From Thermopolyspora flexuosa (GTDB taxonomy: Bacteria; Actinomycetota; Actinomycetes; Streptosporangiales; Streptosporangiaceae), in NCBI RefSeq assembly GCF_006716785.1, contig NZ_VFPQ01000001.1, positions 3,596,001-3,660,000 of the forward strand: a DNA stretch of 64,000 nt, given 5' to 3'. Position numbers and translations under genes: made by a program. Below the pieces are notes generated by a model. That model was not told the DNA's origin, did not search any database, and worked only from the letters and a program-made list of their open reading frames with translations. Below, in pieces: positions 37,980 to 47,126 of this stretch. Within the stretch, counting starts at the first letter, position 1. Each line of letters begins with the position of its first letter.

Positions 37980-40028
37980 ATGAGCGGGCCGGGGGGCGGA
38001 AAGCGCCACAAAAATGCGCGGCGTATCGTCCTGCCCCTGATCGGCGGTGTGACGCTGTTCGTCATCGAGATTTTCGCCCCGCTGCTCATCGACAGCGGCG
38101 ACGCGGCCCCGTTCCTCTCCCTCGTGGGCCTGCTCGTCGTGCTGGTCGCGGTCGCGGAGCTGCTCCGGCTGCAGCCGGAGGCGATCGAGCCGCTGGCGTC
38201 GCTCCTGTCCGCCGTGGCCCGGCGGCTGCGCCTGCGCACCCGGCCGCGGCGGGCCCCCAGGCAGGCCAGGCGGTGGATCCCGGCCGCGGCCGTGCTGCGC
38301 CGCCTGCGCGTCCTCGTCGCCCACGTGGTGGTCATCGCCGGGTTCGCCGCGTCCGCCTGGCTCGCCACCACCTGGGTGACCACCCGGGTGGCGCCGGGCT
38401 GGGGCGAGCCGTGCGGCCGCCCGCTCGAGCTGCGCGTGCTCACCTCCGCCGAGAACCGCGACATCATCCGGCGGCTCGCCGACGAGTTCGCGGTCTCGCC
38501 GGAGAACAACCGGGGCTGCCGGCTCGCGCACATCACCCTCTCCACGCAGTCCTCCGCCGAGGTGGTACGGCAGGCGTTCCTGCGCGAGTGGTCCGGCCCG
38601 TCGAGCGTGGGCACCGACTCCCCCGTCGCCACGCTGCTCGGCGCCCGCCCCGACGTGTGGCTCCCCGCATCCACGGCCGAGGTGGAGCACGTGCTCGCGC
38701 TGCGGCCCAGGGACGCCGAGCTGGAGGTGATGGGCTCGCTCGCCTACACGCCGATGGTGTTCGCCGCGCCGAAGCGGTACCGGCAGCGCATCGAGAGCCA
38801 GCTGCCGCAGGCGGGCTCGCCGTCCTGGCGCGACCTCATCGACGCGGCGGTCCGGTCCGGCCTCACCGTGGCCCGGCCCGACCCCGGCCTCTCCGTCGCC
38901 GGGCTGCTCGCCACGGTCGACCTCTACCGGGGGATCCCGCGCGGGAACACCCAGGCGCTGCGCGACCTGGAACGGCGGATCACCTCGCTCGGCACCCCGG
39001 TGAGCGGCCTGCGCGACCTGCTGTGCACGATCCGCACCTCCGGCGCCTCGACCACCGCCGTGATCGTCACCGAGCAGGCGTGGCTCGACTACGAGCGGGG
39101 CGAGCCGCTCGGCGACGGCTGCCCGCGGCCCGGCGGCCGTCCCCCGGTCTCCTACCACGCCTTCCACCCGGCGGACGCGCACGGGGCCGACCACCCCTTC
39201 GTCCGCGTCACCTGGGGGAAGGAGGCGGACCCGCGGCGCGACGAGGCGATCGACCGGTGGCGGCGGTGGCTGGCGGAGCGGCTCGCCTCGGCGGGTGGCT
39301 ACCGCAGCACCGCCGGGCAGGCCGTGGGCGACCTGCCGCCGATCATCGAGCCCGAGGTCCCGGTGCGCCGGTTCCGCGGCCAGGAGCTCGCCCGCACGCT
39401 CGAGGAGTTCCCCAGCGCGCGGCAGGCCGTCACCCTCGCGTTCATCGTCGACCGCTCCGGATCGATGAACAAGCCGACCGCGGAGAACGTCTCCCGGCTC
39501 GACCGGGCCCGCGAGCTCATCGACGCCTCGCTGCGGCTGCTCGGCGCCGCCGACTCGGCGGGCGTGGCGGCGTTCCCCGCCGAGGGCGAGCCCGGCGGCC
39601 CGCGCCTCCACCAGATCCAGCCGGTCGTGCCGTTCAGCGGGGAGAACCGGGAGGAGGCGGCCAAGCGGCTCGCCGCCTTCGACGGCCGGGGCTCGGGCCA
39701 CATGCCGCTGTACGACGCGATCGAGGAGGCGGCGCGCGGGCTGCGCGGCCGGGGCGTCAACCAGGCCGTGGTCGTGTTCACCGACGGCGAGCGGAGCACC
39801 CGCGGCGGCATCGACGCCGCCGAGCTCGCCCGGCGCCTCGCCGCGTCCGCCGACCGGCCGCGCGTGTTCGTGGTCGCGATCGGCGAACGCGAATGCGACG
39901 AGCCGGACATCACCCGGCTGGAGGAGCACGACGTCATGTCCCGCTGCTACGCGGCGAGCGAATCCACCACCGACCAGCTCATCGGCTGGCTCTTCGCCGA
40001 CCTGCGCGCCGAGGGTGAGGCCCGATGA
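37980..40028 (+). CDS. Membrane-anchored solute-binding plus VWA-domain protein
   Basis: 682 residues from ATG 37980. Three N-terminal transmembrane helices (about 15-35, 42-60, 108-130) are followed by a periplasmic-binding-like region (about 145-440; LELRVLTSAENRDIIRRLAD, YTPMVFAAPKRYR) and a von Willebrand factor A domain (about 480-675) with MIDAS motif D-x-S-x-S (VDRSGSMNKP), GHMPLYDAIEEA and VFTDGERST. It is co-translated with another binding protein (ATGA at 40025-40028) but no permease or ATPase is nearby. It may sense or bind an extracellular ligand rather than import it. Function unknown. Confidence 0.8.
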   Translation: MSGPGGGKRHKNARRIVLPLIGGVTLFVIEIFAPLLIDSGDAAPFLSLVGLLVVLVAVAELLRLQPEAIEPLASLLSAVARRLRLRTRPRRAPRQARRWIPAAAVLRRLRVLVAHVVVIAGFAASAWLATTWVTTRVAPGWGEPCGRPLELRVLTSAENRDIIRRLADEFAVSPENNRGCRLAHITLSTQSSAEVVRQAFLREWSGPSSVGTDSPVATLLGARPDVWLPASTAEVEHVLALRPRDAELEVMGSLAYTPMVFAAPKRYRQRIESQLPQAGSPSWRDLIDAAVRSGLTVARPDPGLSVAGLLATVDLYRGIPRGNTQALRDLERRITSLGTPVSGLRDLLCTIRTSGASTTAVIVTEQAWLDYERGEPLGDGCPRPGGRPPVSYHAFHPADAHGADHPFVRVTWGKEADPRRDEAIDRWRRWLAERLASAGGYRSTAGQAVGDLPPIIEPEVPVRRFRGQELARTLEEFPSARQAVTLAFIVDRSGSMNKPTAENVSRLDRARELIDASLRLLGAADSAGVAAFPAEGEPGGPRLHQIQPVVPFSGENREEAAKRLAAFDGRGSGHMPLYDAIEEAARGLRGRGVNQAVVVFTDGERSTRGGIDAAELARRLAASADRPRVFVVAIGERECDEPDITRLEEHDVMSRCYAASESTTDQLIGWLFADLRAEGEAR

Positions 40029-41431
40029 GCGCCGGGGGCCGCCGCCGGTTGCGCTGGCTGGCCGCGCTCGCCACGGCCGGCGCGCTCGCCGGCACGGTGT
40101 CCGCGCTCGTGCCGTACCACCAGCGGTACGGCCACGCCTGCGAGCGCGACCCGGCGGACAACCGGATCGTGATGCTCAGCGGCGAGGACATCAATCCCGG
40201 GCGGCACCGGCACGAGCTGATCAAGGAGTGGGAGCGGCGCAACCCCGGCGGGCCGTCGGTCACGCTGATCGAGATCTCGGGCGGGTCGAACAGCGAGTAC
40301 GGCGAGGCCCTCGCCTCGCAGCAGCTCGGGAGCTGCCGGTACGACATCCTCCTGCTCGACGTGGTGTGGATGCGCACGTTCATCGACGGCGGCTACCTCG
40401 AGCCGTTCCCGGACGGCGAGTTCCGGCCGGACAACTTCCTGCCCGGGCCGTGGTGGACCGGCACCGGCTCCGACGGCCGGCAGTACGGCATCCCGTTCAA
40501 GAGCGACGTCGGGCTGCTGTTCTACCGCAGGGACCTGATGCCCGAGCCGCCGCGGAACTGGGACGAGCTGCGCGACCGCACGATCGAGAACCTGCTGCCG
40601 AGCGCGAAGACCAAGGTCACGGCGGGCATGGTGACCCAGCTCGCCGACTACGAGGGCCTGACCGTCAACGGCATGGAGGCGATCTGGGCCGCGGGCGGCA
40701 CGCTGCGGGTGGAGGGCCGGAAGGTGGTGCTCGACGACGCCGCGGTCGCCGGGCTGCAGCGGCTCGTCGACGAGACCACCCGGACGGTGATCCACCCGGC
40801 GTCCACCGAGTACCAGGAGACCGAGAGCCTGAAGGCGTTCATGCAGAGCCGCGTCCTCACCATGCGGAACTGGCCGTACGCCTACGCGGTGCTCAAGGCC
40901 GACCCGGTGCTGCGGGACAAGGTCGGGGTCACCGAGCTGTTCGCGCCTCCCGGCGGGTCCGGCGGCGCGGCCGTGCTGGGCGGGCAGAACCTGGTGATCC
41001 CCAGGAACGCGCTGCACAAGGAGGAGGCACGGGAGTTCGTGCGGTTCCTCACCGATCCGCGGCGGCAGTGCCTGCTGTTCACCCGCAGTGGGTACGTGCC
41101 GGTGCGGACCGAGGTGTACGACCGGAACAACACCTCGGCCACGGCGTGCACCGAGCTGTGGGGCGAGCCGGGCGAGCGGGCGGAGGACGGCGTGGAGAAG
41201 GCCGACACGGCCGACGCCAGGGATCTGCGCGAGCTCGCCGGTGTGCTCGACCGGGCGCTGCGGAACGCCCGGCCGCGCCCTGCCGTACCCGACTATCCGG
41301 CGTTCAGCCGCGCGTTCCACCGCTACCTGCACAACGCGATCGTGGGCAGCGAGACGGTGTCGAAGCAGGAGCTTGAGCGCCTGCTCACCGCGTGCGCGGG
41401 CTGGACCCCGCCCCGCGGCCAGTGCCCGTGA
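40025..41431 (+). CDS. Extracellular solute-binding protein (family 1 type), orphan
   Basis: 468 residues. An N-terminal membrane anchor/signal (about 8-30, LRWLAALATAGALAGTVSAL) without a clear lipobox is followed by a MalE/ThuE-like binding fold (YDILLLDVVWMRTFIDGGYL, YGIPFKSDVGLLFYRRDLMP, MRNWPYAYAVLKADP). The C-terminal 100 residues are longer than typical. It overlaps the VWA gene start-to-stop and is followed 200 bases later by the WXG100-like/DUF6571-like set. With no transporter genes adjacent, a sensing or scavenging role with the VWA partner is more likely than classical import. Confidence 0.85.
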   Translation: MSAGGRRRLRWLAALATAGALAGTVSALVPYHQRYGHACERDPADNRIVMLSGEDINPGRHRHELIKEWERRNPGGPSVTLIEISGGSNSEYGEALASQQLGSCRYDILLLDVVWMRTFIDGGYLEPFPDGEFRPDNFLPGPWWTGTGSDGRQYGIPFKSDVGLLFYRRDLMPEPPRNWDELRDRTIENLLPSAKTKVTAGMVTQLADYEGLTVNGMEAIWAAGGTLRVEGRKVVLDDAAVAGLQRLVDETTRTVIHPASTEYQETESLKAFMQSRVLTMRNWPYAYAVLKADPVLRDKVGVTELFAPPGGSGGAAVLGGQNLVIPRNALHKEEAREFVRFLTDPRRQCLLFTRSGYVPVRTEVYDRNNTSATACTELWGEPGERAEDGVEKADTADARDLRELAGVLDRALRNARPRPAVPDYPAFSRAFHRYLHNAIVGSETVSKQELERLLTACAGWTPPRGQCP

Positions 41432-41629
41432 CGCCGCGGGTTCCGGTACGGCGGGACGTCGGCCCGAAATGGCGGAAATTTCTGCCCGAAAAGCGCGGTG
41501 GTTTCTGTGGAGGATTTCTCATATGGTGCGGCCGTATGCCGGGTGGTGATTCGTCGGCGGACCTGAACCGGCGGGCGGGGATAATTCGTTTGCCAGGCGA
41601 GCGGTAAATCCGTGGCGGGAAGGGACGGC

Positions 41630-41938
41630 ATGGCCGAGCGAATGGTGCCCAACCCTCGGCATGTGGAGCTGAAGGCGCTGCTGGCCGAGGTGGCGGAGCG
41701 GGCGCGCGAGGCCCGCGACGCCTACCGGCCCGCCGCGGAGGCGATGGGATCGGGCAAGGTGTGGACCGGGCCCACCGCCCGGCGGTGGCGGGACGAGCTG
41801 GAGGACCGGCACCGCCGGCTGGCGGCCGCGACCCGGCAGGTGACGGCCGCGATCGAGGCGGAGCTGCGGCGCCACCCCGAGCTCGTCACCGAGAGCGAGG
41901 CGGACGCCATCCGGAGGCAGCGCAGCGGCAGGCTGTGA
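41630..41938 (+). CDS. WXG100-like small helical protein, copy B
   Basis: 102 residues, helical hairpin with VWTGPTARRWRDEL at about residues 44-57 as the W-x-G-type turn. AAGGGA lies about 8 bases before ATG 41630. It is paralogous to the protein at 20310-20591 (shared MVPNPR/LVPNPR N-terminus and V-W-x-G-P). It precedes the DUF6571-like gene by 78 bases in the same direction, so the two are probably co-expressed and may form an exported pair. Confidence 0.8.
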   Translation: MAERMVPNPRHVELKALLAEVAERAREARDAYRPAAEAMGSGKVWTGPTARRWRDELEDRHRRLAAATRQVTAAIEAELRRHPELVTESEADAIRRQRSGRL

Positions 41939-42016
41939 CGTGCGGTACGGCCGGGCCGTCGCCTCGCCCGCGCGGGAAGCGGTGCCCGGCGCCGACCTGT
42001 CCGGGAGGGACGCTCC

Positions 42017-43981
42017 ATGGGAGCCACGAGTGAGTTCTGCGGCATCGACCCCGACGAGATGGGCCGCCTCGCCGGGGTGCTCGCCACGGGCTCGGACCGG
42101 CTGGCGGCGTTCCACCAGGAGGTCGGCCGCAGGCTGCGCGAGCACGGCATCCACGTCCCCGCGCTCCGGGAGATCGCCGACATCGCCGGGTGGGGCCGCG
42201 GACAGGTGCCGATGCTCCGGGAGCGGGCGCGGCTCATCCGGGCGCTGAACGCCGACCCCGGCCTGGGGACGAGCGCGGCTCCGGGCATGCTGCGGCTGCC
42301 GGACCGGCTGGCGGACTACGAGCGCGCGCAGAGCCTCGCCCGCATGTACGGGCAGGACATCTTCGTCAACTTCAGCGGCGAGTTCCAGGGCAAACTCATC
42401 CACGCCCACATCAAGGAGATCGAACGCCTCGCGGAGAACCCGCACGCGGCCGCCGCCTTCTTCGCGCTGCTCCCGCCGAAGATCCGCGACAACCTGCCCA
42501 CGCTGATCGCGAGCACCGGCAGCCCGACCGCGAAGGAGGACGTCGCGGCCTTCGGCAAGGCCCTCGGCGCGGCCCTGCGGGCGCCGGTCCTGGTGCCCGC
42601 GTTCGGCAAGGTCAGGAGCGACCTGCTGCGCCCGGCCCCGAACCGGCCCGTCGCGTGGAACCGGCTCGCCCTGCTCCGGCACGCCGACGCGCCCTCGGAC
42701 GTGCGCAGCGCGGCGGCCCGTGCGCTGGTGCTCGACGACTTCGTGCGCACGCCGTACCAGGAGTGGCGTGCGGCCGGGACCGGCGAGGCGAAGGCGCTCG
42801 GCCTGCCCGCCGACCTCGTCAGCCTCGGCCTCGAGGTCCTCGCCGGGGACGGCGCTGCGGCCCGGGACGCCTTCTCCCGGGTGGGCGGGGACGACGTCAG
42901 GCTCACCCAGGTCGACAAGATGCGGCGGTTCCTCGCCTACGCACGGTGGAGCGGCCACGGGGACGACATCGCCGACGCCTTCGGCCGCGTGATCGAGGCC
43001 GGCGCCGAGGTGCACACCGAAAAGCCCGGCAGGCACAGCCCACCCGCCGCCGCCTTCGCCCTGGACGCCATCAAGGCCGCAGGCTCCTTCGGCGACGCCA
43101 TCCCCGAACGCGCCCGCGACTCCATGGCCACCCTCGCCAAGTCCTACATCCACGAACTGGCCTCAGGCGCCCGCTTCGATAAGGCCATTGACCGGACCTC
43201 CGGCATGAGCGTCCCAGACGACTGGACGCACATCCCGGGGGTAACTCCCTCCTTCTACCTGAGTCCCGGCGACACCTACCGCTTCTTACAGACCTTCGTG
43301 GGCGACAACGGCCTCGCCGACGACTTCGACATCGCGGCCGGGCGATTCCGGAACGAGATTTTGATCACCACGGCCAAGTCGGATGCCCGACGCGGCACAC
43401 ATCATTTCGAGGATGCGGCCGCGATGCTCGGCGACCTGGCAGGCCTACAGTTCAAGGCCACGCTGGACGTACGAGGAGAGCAGGACGCGACCGGTGATCT
43501 GGTCCGTGATCTCACGAAGAACTCGGTATCTCTCGGCATTGACCAGATTCCGGTCGCGGGAGCTCTCAAGGCCGCTTGGGATGTGACGAAGGCCTACATC
43601 GTCAGCAGTGGTCTGGATGCTTGGGGCGAGAGCTTCAAAACTCACGTGGAGCGGGTGACCGGCGCACGAGCGGACTTCGTCAAACGACAGAAATACGATC
43701 TGGCCCAGATCCTGCACCGCGCTGGGTTTCCATCAAGCGAGCCTCCGCCTGAACTCATCAGCAAGACCACCGGAGAACTCAAGACCTACGATGAACTCCT
43801 TCAGGAGGCCAAGCGCGAGGCCAAGGACGGCGGCCGACCGTGGGAACAGGTATTGAAGGAGAAACTCACGCCCTACGAACGGTGGCTGGACGGTAACCAC
43901 GAGCTCGACAAGAAGAGCGAGTACTCCTCGCGGATGCAGTCCAGTGAGTATGCGAAGGAACAGATCGGAATCTGGGATTAA
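42017..43981 (+). CDS. Large DUF6571-like protein, copy B
   Basis: 654 residues, helical, paralogous to the protein at 17414-19387. Shared blocks include FYLSPGDTYRFLQTF, AAAMLGDLAGLQFKA and LAQILHRAGF near the C-terminus. The hydrophobic C-terminal segment of copy A is replaced by NSVSLGIDQIPVAGALKAA, which is weaker. The final about 100 residues are charged and distinct, and the DNA from about 43350 onwards has visibly lower GC than the 5' part, suggesting a C-terminal exchange as in polymorphic effectors (inference). No known toxin motif was recognised. It ends 8 bases before a convergent lipoprotein gene. Confidence 0.78.
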   Translation: MGATSEFCGIDPDEMGRLAGVLATGSDRLAAFHQEVGRRLREHGIHVPALREIADIAGWGRGQVPMLRERARLIRALNADPGLGTSAAPGMLRLPDRLADYERAQSLARMYGQDIFVNFSGEFQGKLIHAHIKEIERLAENPHAAAAFFALLPPKIRDNLPTLIASTGSPTAKEDVAAFGKALGAALRAPVLVPAFGKVRSDLLRPAPNRPVAWNRLALLRHADAPSDVRSAAARALVLDDFVRTPYQEWRAAGTGEAKALGLPADLVSLGLEVLAGDGAAARDAFSRVGGDDVRLTQVDKMRRFLAYARWSGHGDDIADAFGRVIEAGAEVHTEKPGRHSPPAAAFALDAIKAAGSFGDAIPERARDSMATLAKSYIHELASGARFDKAIDRTSGMSVPDDWTHIPGVTPSFYLSPGDTYRFLQTFVGDNGLADDFDIAAGRFRNEILITTAKSDARRGTHHFEDAAAMLGDLAGLQFKATLDVRGEQDATGDLVRDLTKNSVSLGIDQIPVAGALKAAWDVTKAYIVSSGLDAWGESFKTHVERVTGARADFVKRQKYDLAQILHRAGFPSSEPPPELISKTTGELKTYDELLQEAKREAKDGGRPWEQVLKEKLTPYERWLDGNHELDKKSEYSSRMQSSEYAKEQIGIWD

Positions 43982-43988
43982 GCGGCGG

Positions 43989-44465
43989 CTATCCCGAGAG
44001 ACAGGCAGTCATTATTTGCAGCCTCCATGTCGGTTTTTCTGGTGAGACGTAGGCGCTCACTTGGAGGCCCGCATCCTTCTTCTCCCCCTGAATGAAGCGT
44101 CCTTCCTGCGCGTCCTGCTGCCCAGGATCCAAGGCCAGCTCATATCCAAAATCCTGGGCGAGAACGTTCTCCATGAGACGCTGGGCGCGATCCAGATGGG
44201 AATCCACCGCGTCATCATCGCGATCCTCGTTCGCGGTGGCTCTCATCACACGCCGGAACCCTCCCTCTCCGCAGGGTATGTCCTTGTCGCCTCGTTGCAG
44301 GATACGCAGCTCGAGCAGCGGATTCTTGAAGAACTCGTGTGACTCCAGACGCTGCACATCCTTCTGCAGCTCTGCCGCCGCATCCTCAAACGACGGCTCG
44401 CCGGAGGAACAGCTCACCGCCAATGCCAGCGGCAAAAGGATAGCCAGCGATCGGACGGCGCGCAC
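43989..44465 (-). CDS. Small lipoprotein with KDIPCGE motif, copy B
   Basis: 158 residues from GTG 44465, chosen because GGAGGT lies directly upstream. Signal peptide with lipobox AVSC (Cys 19) and a mature domain with GDKDIPCGEGGFRRV and a C-terminal TACLSG; the two cysteines match those of the lipoprotein at 19400-19855. As in copy A it is convergent with a DUF6571-like gene. GC is lower than the surroundings. Function unknown. Confidence 0.8.
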   Translation of the reverse strand: MRAVRSLAILLPLALAVSCSSGEPSFEDAAAELQKDVQRLESHEFFKNPLLELRILQRGDKDIPCGEGGFRRVMRATANEDRDDDAVDSHLDRAQRLMENVLAQDFGYELALDPGQQDAQEGRFIQGEKKDAGLQVSAYVSPEKPTWRLQIMTACLSG

Positions 44466-44922
44466 TCCCACCTCCGAACGTGATCGCCTGAACGGTCTCA
44501 CCAATCTTTGCTCACCGAGCTCACCCGCCGCCACGTTATCGAATGGTGCCGACAGGTCAGGCATGACAGGAGAGGGCACCCGATATCGGACACGCCGATA
44601 TAGAAAAAATGGGTCACGAATATACGTACCGACCTCACAGGCGCAGCCCGAACGGGGCTCGGGCGCCCTGGACACGACAGAGGGCCACCCTCGACATGAC
44701 CGGAGCCGCGTCCCGTCATTCACCTTGGGGCACCGGATTCTCACTCGCCTCCCAATAGAGAAAAGAGGACATTGATCGCAAATCATGACATAATTGTCAT
44801 AGCTTTTCGTCCATCCCGTGAGGAGCAGGTGCTGGATGATCGGCGCGGGCAACGGGCGCCGTCGTTGGCGAACGAGGCGAGCACGACTGCGGCACCGCCG
44901 TCCGATCAGGACTGGAGCAGAT
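44466..44922. other. AT-richer intergenic region with an inverted repeat
   Basis: 457 bases without a supported gene. ATATCGG (44583-44589) and CCGATAT (44595-44601) form a perfect dyad with a 5-base spacer, about 120 bases upstream of lipoprotein B. The stretch 44580-44640 and 44755-44815 are unusually AT-rich for this genome and may hold the promoters for both flanking genes. Confidence 0.4.
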
Positions 44923-45195
44923 GTGATCTCAAGGTGGGCGTGGGCAGGCCGAGTCGTCGCATGGCTGGGGCTTGCCGGGCACCTGTGCACCCTGCCCTAC
45001 TACCTGGCCAGCGGCCTCGTGGCGCCCCTGTGGGCGATCATCGTGCTGCTGCTCGCGTGGCTCGGTCTGCTGGCGCTCGCCGTGCTCGCCGTACGCGCCC
45101 GGTCGGCCTGGGGGCTGGCCGTTCCCATCGTTGCCGTCGCCCTGTGGTGGTGCGCCATCACGGCCGGAGAGGTCTTCCTGGGCTGGCAGGCCTGA
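44923..45195 (+). CDS. Small integral membrane protein
   Basis: 90 residues from GTG 44923, preceded by GGAG. Three hydrophobic segments (about 10-27, 30-52, 60-85) with PYYLASGLVAPLWAII and SAWGLAVPIVAVALWWCAI fill almost the whole protein. I do not recognise a family with certainty and cannot assign a function. Confidence 0.65.
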   Translation: MISRWAWAGRVVAWLGLAGHLCTLPYYLASGLVAPLWAIIVLLLAWLGLLALAVLAVRARSAWGLAVPIVAVALWWCAITAGEVFLGWQA

Positions 45196-45408
45196 CGTCG
45201 CTCCAGGCAGCCGGATGAGACCGCCCAGGCGGGCGAACCTCAAGGCCGGCGGGCAGAAGGGCGAGCGTGCACGCCGCCGTCGAACAGGCAAGGGCTCGGC
45301 AACGCAGGGAGGTTCCGGCGGCGGTGTGCGCCGCCGCCGGGGATCCGCGCGGCCATACGGCAATGCCTGCCGGAGCCCTCGCCGCCCCGGCAGGCCGGCC
45401 GCAGAAGG

Positions 45409-46062
45409 TCACAGGCCCTCGGCCAGGGCGTCCCAGAAGGCGATCTCGTAGCGGTACAGGGCGCGGGCCATGCGGAGGGCCATCGCCGAGTCCTCGCCCG
45501 CGTCGAGGCCGGCCTGGATCACGGTGGTTGCCTGTTCCTCGAAGCCGGGCGGCATCTTGCTGAAGAAGTGGAAGAAGGCCACGGCGTTCTCGGCGAGGTC
45601 GTAGCGGGAGGCGAGGGCGCCGGCGGTGCGGGCACAGTAGGCGCCCCAGACGCCGAAGTTCGTGAGCATGGCCAGTGTGATGCCGCTCAGCGTGCCGTTG
45701 ATCGCGCTCCACGCGAGGTACGCCGGATAGGTCTGGGCCAACGGGTCCGGCTCGTAGCGCCGCAGGAACGCCTCGTCGGCACCGACCGCGTCGGCGAAGG
45801 TGACGAGCAGCCGCTGGGCCTGGATCTCGCCGCCGCTGAGGGACAGGAACATCTCGCCCGCGGGCGCCTCGGGGAAGCGGGCCGCGAGCGCGGCGAAGCT
45901 GCGCTGGTCGCTGCGCAGGATCCAGTACTGCTCACCGGCGAACGCCCGCAGCCGGTCGTTCGGCACCCGCCCCTCCTCGAGCAGGTCGAGGAACGTGTTC
46001 GGCCCGACGACGATCTCCTTGGCGGCGGCCGCGATCAGCTCCTTGGCCGTGGGCTTGCCCAT
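45409..46062 (-). CDS. TenA/PqqC-superfamily protein
   Basis: 217 residues, all-helical haem-oxygenase-like fold of the TenA/THI-4/PQQC superfamily (FAGEQYWILRSDQRSFAALA, AYLAWSAINGTLSGITLAML, FFSKMPPGFEEQATTVIQ). The classical thiaminase TenA active-site arrangement is not clear, so thiamine salvage is not proven; other members are redox or cofactor-processing enzymes. ATG 46062 has GGAGG 7 bases upstream. A perfect TTGACA lies on the reverse strand at 46129-46124. Confidence 0.7.
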   Translation of the reverse strand: MGKPTAKELIAAAAKEIVVGPNTFLDLLEEGRVPNDRLRAFAGEQYWILRSDQRSFAALAARFPEAPAGEMFLSLSGGEIQAQRLLVTFADAVGADEAFLRRYEPDPLAQTYPAYLAWSAINGTLSGITLAMLTNFGVWGAYCARTAGALASRYDLAENAVAFFHFFSKMPPGFEEQATTVIQAGLDAGEDSAMALRMARALYRYEIAFWDALAEGL

Positions 46063-46100
46063 CACTCTTCCTCCGTCCTGTCGCCCGACCTCTACATGAT

Positions 46101-46129
46101 CAATGACTATCCATGACCGATGTTGTCAA
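46101..46129 (-). promoter_or_regulatory. Candidate promoter of the TenA-like gene
   Basis: Reverse strand TTGACA (46129-46124) with TCATTG 17 bases on (46106-46101): a consensus -35 and a weak -10. CCATGA/TCATGG half-sites (46111-46116 and 46131-46136) flank the -35. Confidence 0.4.
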
Positions 46130-46309
46130 ATCATGGAAATTGGTGGGCCTTCTCACCGTCGGAGCACGGCCGGCCGGACCGGGCATCCCGGTGCGGCGAC
46201 CGGCGGACGCCCTTGCTAGCGTGCCTGCGTGATCGCGCCGTCACACGGCGGCGGGAACCCGGGTGTGGCACCGCGCGTTCGCTGAGTGAGGTCAACGCGA
46301 GGAGAGGCC

Positions 46310-47080
46310 GTGTTTCGCAAGCTGCTGGCCGCGTTCGGCGCGGGGGTCGAGGTCGATACCGTGCTGCACAACCCCCAGGTACGACCGGGCGAGACCCTCC
46401 ACGGTGAGGTGCGGTTCCGTGGCGGTTCCTCCGATCACCGGGTGGACGCGATCACCATCGACTTCACCGCGGTGGTCGAGGTCGAGCTCGGCGACCACGA
46501 GAGCCGCCACACCTTCAGCTTTCTGCGCGCCCAGGTGGCCGGGCCGTTCGAGCTGAGGGCGGGCCAGGCCCACGCCCTGCCGTTCGCGATCCCGGTGCCG
46601 TGGGAGACGCCGCTGAGCGCGATCGCCGGTCATCCGCTGCCCGGCATGCGGCTCGGCGTGGCGACCGAGCTGGCGCTCGCGGGCGCGCTCGACAAGGGCG
46701 ACCTCGACCCGCTCTTCGTCAACCCGCTGCCCGAGCAGGAGTACGTGCTCGCCGCACTGGACCGCATGGGCTTCCGGTTCAAGGGCGCCGACCTGGAGGC
46801 GGGCACGCTGCGCGGCTCGACGATGCCCTTCTACCAGGAGATCGAGTACCACGCGGGCCCGGAGTGGCGGCGCCACTTCAACGAGCTCGAGCTCACCTTC
46901 ATCGCCGGGCCGTCCTCGATGGACGTGCTGCTCGAGGCGGACACCCGCGGCGGCTTCCTCACCTCGAGCCGCGACGTGTACAACCGGTTCCGCGTGCGGT
47001 ACGGCGAGCACCCCGGCGCCGTGGAGCAGGCGCTGCGCGAGGGCCTGCGCGCCATGGCCCGCCGCCGCGGCTGGTTCTGA
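46310..47080 (+). CDS. SpoOM-family sporulation-control protein
   Basis: 256 residues, arrestin-like SpoOM fold: VDTVLHNPQVRPGETLHGEV, ITIDFTAVVEVELGD and PFAIPVPWETPLSAIAGHPLPGM are family blocks, and the C-terminal half ends in basic RRRGW. GTG 46310 follows AGGAGAGG. SpoOM proteins affect sporulation or cell-cycle control in Bacillus and are widespread in actinomycetes. It converges with the acetyltransferase gene. Confidence 0.88.
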   Translation: MFRKLLAAFGAGVEVDTVLHNPQVRPGETLHGEVRFRGGSSDHRVDAITIDFTAVVEVELGDHESRHTFSFLRAQVAGPFELRAGQAHALPFAIPVPWETPLSAIAGHPLPGMRLGVATELALAGALDKGDLDPLFVNPLPEQEYVLAALDRMGFRFKGADLEAGTLRGSTMPFYQEIEYHAGPEWRRHFNELELTFIAGPSSMDVLLEADTRGGFLTSSRDVYNRFRVRYGEHPGAVEQALREGLRAMARRRGWF

Positions 47081-47126
47081 CCGCCACCCCGAGCGGTACG
47101 GCCGGCCGGAAGCGGGGCCGCGGGGC

